This document shows, in pieces, positions 1-7,356 of a stretch of DNA of 13,513 nt (positions within the stretch are counted from its first letter, which is position 1; each line of letters opens with the position of its first letter). A model generated the notes under the pieces. It did no database searches. It worked only from the letters and a program-made list of their open reading frames with translations, and was not told where the DNA came from. Position numbers and translations under genes: made by a program. The stretch covers positions 1 through 13,513 of the forward strand of contig JAEZGP010000542.1 in the NCBI GenBank assembly GCA_023437285.1, read 5' to 3'. Source of the stretch: Actinomycetes bacterium. GTDB lineage: Bacteria > Actinomycetota > Actinomycetes > Mycobacteriales > Micromonosporaceae.

Positions 1-318
1 GGGGTGCTGCGCTACCGGGCCCGGACCGCGCCGGCGTACCGACTGTTCCGGCTCAACGTGCCCGGGGTCGCCCGGCCAGGATTGGTGCGCACCGGCGACG
101 GGCCCGCGGGGGGCGTGGCCGTGGAGGTGTGGCAGCTGCCGCATCAGGGCATCGGCGCGCTCCTCGACCTCATCCCCGCGCCGCTCGGCCTGGGCCGCGT
201 CGAACTGGACGACGGCACGCTGGTCACGGGGTTCCTCGCGGAGGAGTACGCCACCCGCGACGCCACGGACGTCAGCCACCACGGCTCCTGGCGCGCCGCC
301 CTCGCGGCCGTGGCCTAG
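1..318 (+). CDS. atzF: Allophanate hydrolase, C-terminal fragment (cut by window edge)
   Basis: The frame is open from base 1 and stops with TAG at 316-318, so only about the last 105 residues are present and the true start lies outside the window. The visible part resembles the C-terminal domain of allophanate hydrolases (AtzF/DUR1,2 type), the small gamma-glutamylcyclotransferase-like domain after the amidase domain. The recognisable stretches are AVEVWQLP, the IPAPLGLGRVELDDG block, VTGFL and the terminal HGSWRAAL. The family converts allophanate to ammonia and CO2; the N-terminal amidase domain with its Ser-Ser-Lys triad would lie upstream and cannot be checked. The gene converges on the Uma2 gene 17 bases away. 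The biuret-hydrolase-like gene on the other strand at 1025-1717 would make its substrate, which strengthens the call. The GTG at base 4 is an internal codon, not the start. Confidence 0.82.
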   Translation, partial: GVLRYRARTAPAYRLFRLNVPGVARPGLVRTGDGPAGGVAVEVWQLPHQGIGALLDLIPAPLGLGRVELDDGTLVTGFLAEEYATRDATDVSHHGSWRAALAAVA

Positions 319-335
319 TCGGCCGGACCAGGACG

Positions 336-881
336 TTAGGCCAGGTCGGCCGGGTCGATCGTGACGGCGACCGGCTCGGTCAGCGTCAGCACGCCACCGG
401 CCGCGTGCTGCGTGTAGTGATCGCCATCGAGGCGTAACAACCGCAACCCGATCTCGTCGCCGTCCGGCTCCACCAGCAGGTACCACTCGAGGCCCGCGTC
501 GGCGTAGTAGTGCATCTTCAGGAGGCGGCCGTTGAACGCGTTACTCGGCGACACGATCTCCGCGATGAGGCGCACGGCCGAGCCGTCCACGGCCGGCTCG
601 CGTGGATCGATCCGATCGACGACGACCAGGTCGGGAATCGGGATTCGCCCGGCCCGCAGCCGTACGTTCACCGCTTCATAAACGCGCAGTCCTCGACTCT
701 CGGCCGGTCGCCTGAGCAGGGCGTGCAGCAGATGCGAGATCTCCTGGTGCTGCGGCGTCGGTGCCGGCGTGACGATCAGTCCCCCGTCGAAGAGTTCCAC
801 CCGGTCAGTGGTCTCGCCCAGCGCGAGGTAGTCCTCCTCGGTCCACGGGATCCCCCGGTAGCCCAGCGTCTCGGCCGTCAT
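336..881 (-). CDS. Uma2 family (DUF820) restriction-endonuclease-like protein
   Basis: This 181-residue protein has the Uma2/DUF820 layout: an N-terminal W-T-x-E-D-Y segment, V-E-L-F-D-G-G (residues 28-34), the QHQ-x-I-S-x-L-L helix, then the PD-(D/E)xK-like core. The likely catalytic residues are D84 in PIPDLVVVD, E108 in AEIVSPSN and K122, followed by the typical KMxYYADAGLEWYLLVEP block. The family is widespread and often multicopy in actinomycetes and cyanobacteria, and its biological role is unsettled. The start is ATG at 879-881, with GGAGGT eight bases upstream. It lies behind the hairpin at 939-970, so it is probably transcribed separately from the transporter operon. Its place between the hydrolase and allophanate hydrolase genes looks like a passenger insertion rather than a pathway step. 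Confidence 0.85.
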   Translation of the reverse strand: MTAETLGYRGIPWTEEDYLALGETTDRVELFDGGLIVTPAPTPQHQEISHLLHALLRRPAESRGLRVYEAVNVRLRAGRIPIPDLVVVDRIDPREPAVDGSAVRLIAEIVSPSNAFNGRLLKMHYYADAGLEWYLLVEPDGDEIGLRLLRLDGDHYTQHAAGGVLTLTEPVAVTIDPADLA

Positions 882-938
882 GGTGCACCACCTCCGGGTC
901 CCAGTCTGCCGTCAGGGCACGCGCGGCGTCCGGGCATG

Positions 939-970
939 GAGTGGGCCGGACCGTGCCGTCCGGCCCACTC
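939..970 (-). terminator. Perfect 13-bp stem hairpin after the hydrolase gene
   Basis: GAGTGGGCCGGAC (939-951) pairs perfectly with 958-970 across a 6-base loop. It starts 54 bases after the stop codon of the hydrolase gene (1025) and ends before the Uma2 start (881). No U-tract follows, as is common for terminator hairpins in GC-rich actinomycetes. I read it as the end of the gntR-transporter-hydrolase transcript. Confidence 0.72.
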
Positions 971-1024
971 TGTGAACCCCGGCGCCGGACGGGAGGTGAT
1001 GCCGCCGCCGAGCCTGTCACCCGG

Positions 1025-1717
1025 TCAGGCGCCGATGGCCGCCAGGAGGGCCGACGACGGGGCGATGGCCCCGAACACGCCGCCCTGCATGAGGATCATG
1101 TTCAGCGCCGCCTGGTAGTTGCCGACGTCGGTGGCGCCCGTGCAGTCCGTCAGCAGCAGGCACTCGAAGCCGCGGTCGTTGGCCTCGCGCATGGTCGTGT
1201 GCACGCACACGTCGGTGGTGATGCCGGTCAGCACGATGTGCGTGATGCCCCGGTTGCGCAGCAGCAGGTCCAGGTCGGTGCCGTAGAACGAGCCCTTGCC
1301 CGGCTTGTCGATGATCATCTCGCCGGGCTCGGGGTAGACCTCGGGAACGATGTCCCAGCCGGGCTCGCCGCGCACCAGGATGCGCCCGCACGGGCCGGCG
1401 TCGCCGATGCCGGCGCCGATCTGCTTGCTGCGCCACAGTTTGTTGGGCGGGCAGTCGGCCAAATCGGGCCGGTGGCCCTCGCGGGTGTGGAAGATGTGGA
1501 ATCCGGCCGCGCGCATGGCGGCGAGCACCTTCTGGGTGGGTGCCAGGCCGGCCCGGGTCAGGTTCAGGTCGTAGCCCATCGTGTCGACGTAGCCGCCCGG
1601 CCCGCAGAAGTCGGTCTGCCAGTCGATGTTGATGAGCACGGTACGCGCGGGGTCGATGCTGCCGTCGTACGGCCAGTTGTACGGCTTGGCCTCGACCTGG
1701 GGAAACGTCGTCGTCAC
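1025..1717 (-). CDS. biuH: Isochorismatase-fold cysteine amidohydrolase, probable biuret hydrolase
   Basis: This 230-residue cytoplasmic protein belongs to the isochorismatase-like cysteine hydrolase superfamily. The expected triad is visible: D36 in IDWQTDF, K138 in [12 protein letters not shown] and C171 in [13 protein letters not shown], with the G-I-T/T-x-x-C nucleophile elbow. From memory, Rhizobium BiuH uses Asp36, Lys142 and Cys175, which matches in order and almost in spacing. BiuH hydrolyses biuret to allophanate and ammonia. Close relatives with the same fold cleave triuret (TrtA), ureidoacrylate (RutB) or N-carbamoylsarcosine, so the substrate is not proven by sequence. The partial allophanate hydrolase gene nearby favours biuret or triuret. 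The start is GTG at 1717, supported by GGAGGT at 1724-1729 with a 6-base spacer. It is the last gene of the operon, 60 bases after the binding-protein gene, with a hairpin between them. Confidence 0.8.
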   Translation of the reverse strand: MTTTFPQVEAKPYNWPYDGSIDPARTVLINIDWQTDFCGPGGYVDTMGYDLNLTRAGLAPTQKVLAAMRAAGFHIFHTREGHRPDLADCPPNKLWRSKQIGAGIGDAGPCGRILVRGEPGWDIVPEVYPEPGEMIIDKPGKGSFYGTDLDLLLRNRGITHIVLTGITTDVCVHTTMREANDRGFECLLLTDCTGATDVGNYQAALNMILMQGGVFGAIAPSSALLAAIGA

Positions 1718-1738
1718 GCGGTCACCTCCGGTAACGGG

Positions 1739-1770
1739 GATGGGCCGGGCAGCCAGCCGCCCGGCCCATC
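1739..1770 (-). promoter_or_regulatory. 12-bp intercistronic hairpin between binding protein and hydrolase
   Basis: GATGGGCCGGGC (1739-1750) pairs perfectly with 1759-1770 around an 8-base loop, starting 7 bases after the stop of the binding-protein gene. No U-tract follows and the next SD begins 10 bases further on. It may be a partial terminator, or an mRNA-stabilising end that leaves more binding-protein message than hydrolase message, as is known for other ABC importer operons. The structure is seen; the effect is inferred. Confidence 0.6.
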
Positions 1771-1777
1771 GAACGGG

Positions 1778-2959
1778 TCAGGAGGACGGGATCTTGCCGA
1801 CCACGCCCTCGACGAAGTACGTGATCGACTCGATGGTCTTGTAGTCGGGGATGGTCCCGGCCGGAATCTGGATCTTGCCGTCCTGGTCGACGACGGGCCC
1901 GGCGAACGGCGAGCCGTCCTTCGCAATCTTCGCGGCCGCCTCCTCGACGAGCTTCTTCGTCTCGTCGGTCACGGCCGGGCCGTACGGGGACTGGACGAAC
2001 GGGTTGTCGCCGGTCTTGAGGCCGACGCGGAAGTTGGCGTTGTACTCGCTGCCGGTGAAGCCGCCGTCGAGGGTCTTCTGCACGATCTTCGTGTAGAGCG
2101 GCCCCCACTTCCATTCCGACCCGGTCAGCCAGCCCTTCGGGGCGATCGACTGCGCGTTGGCGTGGTAGCCGACCGTGTACTTGCCGGCCGCCTCGGTGGC
2201 CTTGATGACCGTGGCGGTGCAGTCCTGGTGCTGGCTGACCACGTCCACACCCTGGGCGAGCAGGCTGTCGACGGCCGCCTTCTGCTTGCCGGGGTCACAC
2301 CAGCTCGACGTGTTGACCGTGTACGTCTTCGCGTTCGGGTTCACCGACTTGGCCCCGAGCTGGAAGGCGTTGATGTTGTCGAGCGTCTGCGAGATCGGGA
2401 ACGCGTACACGTACCCGAGCTTGTTGGTTTTGGTCGTCTTGCCGGCGACGATGCCGGCCAGGTAGACGGGCTCGTACACGGTGCCGAAGTAGGTGCCGAA
2501 GTTCGGCGGCAGCGTGCCGTCGACCAGGTTGCCCTGCTGCACGACGACGACGTCGGGGTGGGCGGCCGCGACCTTGAGCGCCGGGTCCTTGTGACCGTAC
2601 GAGGTGGCAAAGATGATCTTCGCCCCCTGAGCGATCATGCCCTCCATGATGCGCGTCGCGTTGTCGTCCTCCGGCACGTTCTCCGCCGTGAGCACCTTCA
2701 GGTCGGGGTAGGCCTTCGCTACCTCCTGGCTGCCCTCGTAGGCCGCCTGGTTGTAGCCGTAGTCGTCCTTGGGGCCGACGAAGATGAAGCCGATCGCCTT
2801 GCCGCCGGTGCCGGGCTTGCCGGCGGCCCCGCCACCGCCCGCCGCGTTCTCCGAGGTGTTGGTGGCGCAGGCGCTCGCCACCGGCAGCGCGAGCGCCAGG
2901 AGCAGCGCCAGCGCCGCGGTCCGGCGCGTTCGCCGCCGGGACCCGTATGCAGCACGCAT
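1778..2959 (-). CDS. BMP family ABC transporter substrate-binding lipoprotein
   Basis: This is a 393-residue exported protein. An Arg-rich start and a hydrophobic run (residues 15-27) lead to a lipobox A-S-A-C with C31 as the lipidated cysteine, then a Gly/Ala-rich linker to about residue 53. The mature domain has the basic membrane protein (BMP/PnrA, Peripla_BP type) pattern: FIFVGPKDDYGYNQAAYEG (59-76), IIFATSYGHKDPAL, NFGTYFGTVYEPVYLAGIVAG and the GVDVVSQHQDC strand end. The characterised family members bind purine nucleosides. With a ureido hydrolase next door, this one more likely feeds a nitrogen-rich small substrate, which is inference. C221 (SSWCDP) and C247 (HQDCTA) are the only mature-domain cysteines and could form a disulfide. 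The start is ATG with a weak AAAGG. A hairpin-rich gap separates it from the permease, so its expression may be set separately. Confidence 0.9.
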   Translation of the reverse strand: MRAAYGSRRRTRRTAALALLLALALPVASACATNTSENAAGGGGAAGKPGTGGKAIGFIFVGPKDDYGYNQAAYEGSQEVAKAYPDLKVLTAENVPEDDNATRIMEGMIAQGAKIIFATSYGHKDPALKVAAAHPDVVVVQQGNLVDGTLPPNFGTYFGTVYEPVYLAGIVAGKTTKTNKLGYVYAFPISQTLDNINAFQLGAKSVNPNAKTYTVNTSSWCDPGKQKAAVDSLLAQGVDVVSQHQDCTATVIKATEAAGKYTVGYHANAQSIAPKGWLTGSEWKWGPLYTKIVQKTLDGGFTGSEYNANFRVGLKTGDNPFVQSPYGPAVTDETKKLVEEAAAKIAKDGSPFAGPVVDQDGKIQIPAGTIPDYKTIESITYFVEGVVGKIPSS

Positions 2960-3014
2960 CGCAGTAACCTTTCAGGTGCGTCCAGGGACACGAGATGTCG
3001 AATTCGGGTGGTAC

Positions 3015-3045
3015 CTGGTGCGTGTATCGGTGCTTCGCGCACCAG
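3015..3045 (-). repeat. Inverted repeat in the permease-to-binding-protein gap
   Basis: CTGGTGC at 3015-3021 is exactly complementary to GCACCAG at 3039-3045, with 17 bases between. A shorter alternative pairing, GGTGC with GCACC around 3030-3043, competes with it. It lies 55-85 bases upstream of the binding-protein start codon. It could be an RNA structure in the leader or a DNA-binding site; nothing further supports either. Confidence 0.35.
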
Positions 3046-3047
3046 CT

Positions 3048-3069
3048 CCGGGCGGTTGCCGCCGCCCGG
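3048..3069 (-). promoter_or_regulatory. 8-bp hairpin downstream of permease 2
   Basis: CCGGGCGG (3048-3055) pairs with 3062-3069 around a 6-base loop. With the neighbouring hairpin at 3074-3093 it gives two GC stems in a row just after the permease coding region. The likely reading is attenuation or RNA-end protection between the membrane genes and the binding-protein gene; no U-tract is present. Confidence 0.45.
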
Positions 3070-3073
3070 GGCG

Positions 3074-3093
3074 CCCGCGCGTCAGCGCGCGGG
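3074..3093 (-). promoter_or_regulatory. 8-bp hairpin with the permease 2 stop codon in its loop
   Basis: CCCGCGCG (3074-3081) pairs with 3086-3093, and the 4-base loop (3082-3085) holds the TGA stop of the permease gene. A ribosome ending translation here would melt the stem, so transcription termination could depend on whether the permease message is being translated. The pairing is seen; the coupling is inferred. Confidence 0.4.
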
Positions 3094-3999
3094 AGTCATG
3101 TCGAACACCTGCGACAGCCCGTCGGGCGCCGCGTTGGCACGCCGCCGGCCGAGCACGACCAGCGCCACCAGCGTGACGACGTAGGGCAGGGCGTCGAGGA
3201 CGAACTGGTTGAGCCCGATGCCGCGGGCCTGCAACGCGGGCGACAGCGCCAGCGCCGCGCCGAACAGGTACGCGCCGCTCACCGCGCGCAGCGGGTGCCA
3301 GGCCGCGAAGATGACCAGGGCCACCGCGATGAAGCCGCGGCCTGCGGTCATGTTCTCAAACCAGGCATTCGCGTACGCCGTGGACAGCTGCGCGCCGCCG
3401 ACCCCGGCGAGCAGCCCGCCGCCGACGACGGCCAGGTAACGGACGAGCACCGGCGAGTGTCCGTACGCGCGCAGCACCTCCGGCTTCTCCCCCGCCCCGC
3501 GCACGGTCAGCCCGACGCGGCTGCGGTAGAGCAGCCACCACATCGCCGGCGCCACCAGGTACGACAGGTAGGTCAGCGGGTCGTGGTTGAACAGCACGTC
3601 GCCGACGAACGGGATGCTGGACAGCCCCGGGACCGCCCACGGCCGGAACGCGACGATCTCGCGGCCCACGTACGCGGCCCCGAACAGCGACGTCAGCCCG
3701 AGCCCGAGGAACAGCACCACGAAGCCGGTCGCCAACTGGTTGGCGCCGCGCCACAGCACGACGACCGCGTGGACGAGGGCGAGTAGGCCGCCCGCGACGG
3801 CGCCGGCCACGACGCCGACCCACGGGCTGCCCGTCGAGGCGGTCACGGCGTAGGCCGCGAGCGCCCCGGTGAGCATGCTGCCCTCCGTACCGAGGTAGAT
3901 GACGCCGGCCCGCTCGGCGAGCGTCTCGCCCAGGGCCGCGTACAGAATGGACGTTCCGCCCCGGACCCCGCCGGCCGCGACCTCGGTGATCAGGTTCAT
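3082..3999 (-). CDS. ABC transporter permease 2 (BPD_transp_2, nucleoside/BMP type)
   Basis: This 305-residue, very hydrophobic inner-membrane protein belongs to the branched-chain/ribose/nucleoside permease superfamily, NupQ/YufQ type. Typical segments are GETLAERAGVIYLGTEGSMLTGA near the N-terminus, the cytoplasmic loop GLTVRGAGEKPEVLRAYG that contacts the ATPase, and GFIAVALVIFAAWHP followed by GAYLFGAAL. About 8 to 9 membrane segments can be drawn. The same frame stays open far upstream but loses membrane-protein character there. The start is therefore ATG at 3997-3999, which overlaps the TGA of permease 1 by 4 bases and has GGAAGG-rich sequence ahead of it. It forms the heterodimeric channel with permease 1. 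Confidence 0.9.
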   Translation of the reverse strand: MNLITEVAAGGVRGGTSILYAALGETLAERAGVIYLGTEGSMLTGALAAYAVTASTGSPWVGVVAGAVAGGLLALVHAVVVLWRGANQLATGFVVLFLGLGLTSLFGAAYVGREIVAFRPWAVPGLSSIPFVGDVLFNHDPLTYLSYLVAPAMWWLLYRSRVGLTVRGAGEKPEVLRAYGHSPVLVRYLAVVGGGLLAGVGGAQLSTAYANAWFENMTAGRGFIAVALVIFAAWHPLRAVSGAYLFGAALALSPALQARGIGLNQFVLDALPYVVTLVALVVLGRRRANAAPDGLSQVFDMTPAR

Positions 4000-5096
4000 G
4001 CCCCCACCTTCCGGGACTTCAGGTTGGAGCCGAGGACGACCAACAGGACGACGGCCATGAGCACGTTGACCGAGGCGGCTGGCAGGCCCGAGTTGATCTG
4101 CAGGCTGTCGCCCGCCATCGCGATCGCCGCCAGCAGCACGGCCGCCGCGGCCACCCGCAGCGGGCGGTGCCCGGCGAGCCAACTGACCAGGAAGCCGATG
4201 TAGCCGAAGTTGAGCGTCATGTGCGGCCGCAGCTTGAACTCCGTGCCGGCCAGGTGCACCATGCCGGCAAGGCCGGCTAGCGCGCCGCCGACGAGCATCG
4301 CCGAGAACAGCAGCAGGCCCACCCGCATGCCGGCCTGCCGCGCGGCCTCCGGGTTGCCGCCGACCACCCGCAGGCGGAAGCCCCACTCGGTCTTCTTCAG
4401 CGCCCACCAGACCGCGACCACCGCGATGACCGCGATGACGAGCCCGGCGTTGAGCTTGTGACCGGGCAGGAACAGCGGCAGCCGGGCCGCCTCCGCCAGC
4501 GGCCGGGAGGACGGCTGGCCGAAGCCGGACGCGTCCTTCCACGGGTCGTAGATGAGGCCCAGCATCAGGTCCAGCGCCACGAAGTTGAGCAGCAGGGTGC
4601 TGATCGCCTCGTTGACCTTCACGGTCAGCCGCAGGCCGGCGGCCAGCCCCGCCCAGAGCGCCCCGCCGACCGCGCCGGCGAGGAGCATGAGCAGGAGTAC
4701 GACCATCCCGGGCAGGCGCTGGTCGGTGACGAGGCCGACCCCGGCGGCACAGACCGCGCCGATGATGATCTGACCCTCGCCGCCCACGTTGAGCAGACCG
4801 GCCCGCGCCGGCACGGCGACCGCCAAACCGGCCAGCACCAGCACGACCGCGCGGATGACGACGGTCTCCGCCTGGGCGGGGGTCGTCAGCGAGGCGAGCA
4901 TGTCGGCGTACATGGTGAAGGGGTTGACGCCCTTCACGGCGACGAAGGCGCCGAAGATGACCGGCGCGCCGGCGATGGCGACCACCCAGCCCAGCCACGG
5001 TACGGCCGCCAGGCGCGCGGCCAGCGGCTTGTCCCGGGCGGGCGGTTCGGGGGCCGTCGCCGGCACGGCCGGTTCGAGCACGCTCGTGTCGCTCAC
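3996..5096 (-). CDS. ABC transporter permease 1 (BPD_transp_2, nucleoside/BMP type)
   Basis: This is a 366-residue integral membrane protein of the NupP/YufP type. A Pro/Ala-rich cytoplasmic N-terminus of about 30 residues precedes the first helix. The family signatures [54 protein letters not shown] (the ATPase-coupling loop) and [15 protein letters not shown] are all present. The frame continues upstream without stops, but that part is antisense-like filler. The start is GTG at 5094-5096, which overlaps the ATPase stop codon by 4 bases and has GAGGTG 5 bases upstream. It pairs with permease 2 to form the membrane pore. Confidence 0.9.
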   Translation of the reverse strand: MSDTSVLEPAVPATAPEPPARDKPLAARLAAVPWLGWVVAIAGAPVIFGAFVAVKGVNPFTMYADMLASLTTPAQAETVVIRAVVLVLAGLAVAVPARAGLLNVGGEGQIIIGAVCAAGVGLVTDQRLPGMVVLLLMLLAGAVGGALWAGLAAGLRLTVKVNEAISTLLLNFVALDLMLGLIYDPWKDASGFGQPSSRPLAEAARLPLFLPGHKLNAGLVIAVIAVVAVWWALKKTEWGFRLRVVGGNPEAARQAGMRVGLLLFSAMLVGGALAGLAGMVHLAGTEFKLRPHMTLNFGYIGFLVSWLAGHRPLRVAAAAVLLAAIAMAGDSLQINSGLPAASVNVLMAVVLLVVLGSNLKSRKVGA

Positions 5097-6643
5097 GCTG
5101 TCACCTCGCCGCCGCCGAGCATGAGCTGGCCGATGGCGTAGCGGTCCGTCTCGCCCGGCACCACGACACCCGCGAGGTGACCGTTGTGCAGGACCGCGAT
5201 CCGGTCGCTGAGCGCCAGCAGCTCGTCGAGGTCCTCGGACACGACCACCACCGCCGCGCCGGCGTCGCGCTGCTCCAGCAGCAGCTCCTGCGTGCGTCGC
5301 GTGGTGGCGATATCGAGCCCCCGGCTCGGGTACGCCGCGACGACGACCCTGGCGGAGGCGCCCAGGGCCCGGGTGAGCACGACGCGCTGGATGTTGCCGC
5401 CGGACAGCTCGGCCATGACCCGGTGGCCGGGGGCCATCCGCAGCTGCGCCTTCTCCGCCTTCGCCGCGACGTCGGCGTTGACCTTCTTCCAGTCGATGCC
5501 GAGGCCCTTGCGGAACCGGCCCAGGTCGGCCAGGGCCATGTGCTCCACGATGGACAGACCCGGCACGACCGCGTCGGTGATCGGGTCCTCCGGCACGCCG
5601 ACAGCGTCCTCGGCGAGCGCCTGGCGCGGGTCGCCGCCCTTGAGCGCCGTCTCCCCGAGCGTCACCGTACCGGCGGTGACCTTGCGCTGGCCGAGGATGA
5701 CCTCGCACAGCTCGCGTTGGCCGCTGCCGGCCACGCCGGCCACGCCCACCAGCTCGCCGGGCGCGATCTCCAGGCTCACGTCGCGCAGGGCGGGCTGGCC
5801 CCGGTCGCCCGTGACGCTGACGTGGCTGAGGACCACGGCCGGCGGGGTGTCGGCGCCGGGGCGCTCGCGGTGGCCGGCCAGCGGCGGTACCGAGCGGCCG
5901 ACCATCGCCTCGACCAGTTCGGCGTCGGTGAGTTCCTTCGGGTCGGTGTTGCGCAGCACCGTACGCCCGCCGCGCAGCACGGTAACGCGGTCGGCGATCG
6001 CCCGGGCCTCGCCGAGCTTGTGCGTGATGATCACGATCGACAGGCCGGCGTCGCGCAGTGCGCCGACCGCCGCGAAGAGCGCGTCGACCTCCTGCGGGGC
6101 CAGGACGCTCGTCGGCTCGTCGAGGATGAGCAGCCGGGCACCCGCCATGAGGACCTTGAGGATCTCGACGCGCTGCCGTTCCCCGATCGACAGGTGGCGC
6201 ACGACCGCGTCCGGGTGCACGGGCAGCCCGTACCGGTCGGCGGCCTCAGCGACCTGCGCGGACAGCGCCTTGCGGTGGAACCGCAGCCCACCGCCCGGCA
6301 TGGCCAGGGCGATGTTCTCCGTCACGGTGAACGCCGGCACCAGCCGCATGTCCTGGAAGACCATGCCGATGCCGGCCGAGCGCGCGGTCGCCGGGGAGTC
6401 GATGGTGACGGGTGCGCCGTCGACGTGCAGCTCGCCCTCGTTCGGCTGGTAGACGCCGTAGATCAGCTTCATCAGCGTGGACTTGCCGGCGCCGTTCTCG
6501 CCGAGCACCGCGTGGACCTCGCCGGCGGCCACGTCGAAGTCCACTTCGTGGTTGGCGACGACCTCGCCGAACCGGCAGGTCAGCCCTCGTACGGACAGCA
6601 GCGGCGGGACGACCGCCGTGGGTGCCTCGACGGTGGCGGTCAT
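5093..6643 (-). CDS. ABC transporter ATP-binding protein with two fused nucleotide-binding domains
   Basis: This 516-residue ATPase is of the RbsA/NupA (sugar and nucleoside importer) type. The first domain is canonical: Walker [10 protein letters not shown] (48-56), Q-loop Q97, signature LSIGERQR (151-158), Walker [10 protein letters not shown] (171-179) and H208. The second domain has lost residues needed for hydrolysis: [11 protein letters not shown] (301-311) lacks the Walker A lysine, [12 protein letters not shown] (433-444) lacks the catalytic Glu, and VVSEDLDE stands where the H-loop histidine would be, while LSGGNIQR (413-420) is intact. This asymmetry is normal in the subfamily. Its ATG overlaps the TGA of gntR by 4 bases, with little SD of its own, so translation is probably coupled. 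It energises uptake through the two permeases that follow. Confidence 0.93.
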   Translation of the reverse strand: MTATVEAPTAVVPPLLSVRGLTCRFGEVVANHEVDFDVAAGEVHAVLGENGAGKSTLMKLIYGVYQPNEGELHVDGAPVTIDSPATARSAGIGMVFQDMRLVPAFTVTENIALAMPGGGLRFHRKALSAQVAEAADRYGLPVHPDAVVRHLSIGERQRVEILKVLMAGARLLILDEPTSVLAPQEVDALFAAVGALRDAGLSIVIITHKLGEARAIADRVTVLRGGRTVLRNTDPKELTDAELVEAMVGRSVPPLAGHRERPGADTPPAVVLSHVSVTGDRGQPALRDVSLEIAPGELVGVAGVAGSGQRELCEVILGQRKVTAGTVTLGETALKGGDPRQALAEDAVGVPEDPITDAVVPGLSIVEHMALADLGRFRKGLGIDWKKVNADVAAKAEKAQLRMAPGHRVMAELSGGNIQRVVLTRALGASARVVVAAYPSRGLDIATTRRTQELLLEQRDAGAAVVVVSEDLDELLALSDRIAVLHNGHLAGVVVPGETDRYAIGQLMLGGGEVTA

Positions 6644-7350
6644 GGAATGATGCCGAGTTCGCTGGCCATCATCTTGGCGAGCGCCCTCGTTGCGCGCTCC
6701 TCCACGACGGCGATGGACTCGCCCAGATGCATCGTGAACCTCCTGTGCGCGGTGTCGAGGTCGCCGGTACCGACCGCCTCGACGATGCCGAGATGCTGGG
6801 TGATGGTGCGGTCGATGCGTTCCTCGGTGAGGAAGTCGTGCATGCGCACGACGCGGATGCGCTCGTTGACCACGCCGAGCAGCTCGGCCAGGGCGGCGTT
6901 GCCGGAGGCCTCGGCCAGGCGTACGTGGAAGCTCTCGTCCAGCAGGACGAAGCCGGGGTCGGGATCGGGTGTGTCGGCGCGCAGTGCCCGCCAGTCCTCG
7001 CGCAACGACTCGATCATGTCGGCGTCGTGTCGGGTGCCCAGTTCCTCGGGGCGCAGCATGGCCGACATCTCCAGCGAGCGGCGCACCTCGTACAGCTGGC
7101 GGATCTCGATCAGGTTCGGCGCCGTCGGGGAGTAACCGCCGTCGGGCAGGCGCTCGACGAGGCGCTCCGCGTGCAATCGGACGAGCGCCTGGCGCACCGG
7201 CGTGCGCGAGACGCCCAGCAGGGCCGCGAGGCGTTCCTCACCGAGGCGGATGCGCAGCGGGAACTCGCCCATCAGCAGGCGGCGCTTCAGTTCGGTGTAC
7301 GCGCGCTCACCGGCCTGACCCCGCTCCGCTGTATACAGCGTTGGATCCAT
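6640..7350 (-). CDS. GntR family (FadR/FCD subfamily) transcriptional regulator
   Basis: This 236-residue protein has an N-terminal winged helix (about residues 12-75): [14 protein letters not shown], then [29 protein letters not shown] and the GGYSP wing. The C-terminal FCD ligand domain has the usual metal ligands visible as D138 and H142 (LDESFH), H186 and H208 (FTMHLGES). FCD regulators usually repress catabolic operons until a small acidic or metabolite ligand binds. Being the first gene of the operon and overlapping the ATPase gene by 4 bases, it very likely controls its own transcript. The start is ATG at 7348-7350; an in-frame TAG lies 12 bases upstream and no other start occurs before M27. 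There is no SD upstream, so the message may be leaderless. The natural ligand could be biuret, allophanate or a related compound, but this is unproven. Confidence 0.9.
   Translation of the reverse strand: MDPTLYTAERGQAGERAYTELKRRLLMGEFPLRIRLGEERLAALLGVSRTPVRQALVRLHAERLVERLPDGGYSPTAPNLIEIRQLYEVRRSLEMSAMLRPEELGTRHDADMIESLREDWRALRADTPDPDPGFVLLDESFHVRLAEASGNAALAELLGVVNERIRVVRMHDFLTEERIDRTITQHLGIVEAVGTGDLDTAHRRFTMHLGESIAVVEERATRALAKMMASELGIIP
7329..7338. promoter_or_regulatory. Candidate GntR operator, 10-bp palindrome CTGTATACAG
   Basis: CTGTATACAG is a perfect palindrome covering codons 5-7 of the GntR gene, about 10 bases inside the coding region. TGTATACA-like palindromes are known operators for several FCD-type GntR regulators. 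If transcription begins at or near the ATG, a protein bound here would block early elongation. The palindrome is seen; its use as an operator is inferred. Confidence 0.45.
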
Positions 7351-7356
7351 ACGCAG

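Noticed and set aside
319..362. Bidirectional terminator in the convergent gap between allophanate hydrolase and Uma2
   Set aside because: Only short GGCC/GGCCGG self-complementary pieces and a direct repeat of GTCGGCCGG are present; no stem of convincing length.
881..890. Palindrome TGGTGCACCA at the Uma2 start as a second GntR operator
   Set aside because: It resembles FadR-type TGGT/ACCA halves only loosely, has the wrong centre length, overlaps the start codon region by chance-level composition and does not resemble CTGTATACAG.
3015..3093. Guanidine-type riboswitch near the allophanate-related genes
   Set aside because: Allophanate hydrolases can be guanidine-controlled, so I looked for paired hairpins with ACGR loops and for ykkC-like motifs. 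The stems here have TCAG and 6-base loops without ACGR.
941..3184. Long open plus-strand frame (over 700 codons)
   Set aside because: It lies antisense to the clear hydrolase and binding-protein genes. Its Arg/Val/Gly/Asp-rich translation has no domain pattern and arises from GC-biased third positions.
4000..4998. N-terminal extension of permease 2
   Set aside because: The frame stays open but reads as Arg/Gly filler through permease 1 in another phase. The ATG at 3999 with the 4-base overlap starts exactly where membrane-protein sequence begins.
5177..7135. Long open plus-strand frame (over 600 codons)
   Set aside because: Antisense to the ABC ATPase and GntR genes, whose motifs are unambiguous. 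Composition is that of a shadow frame.
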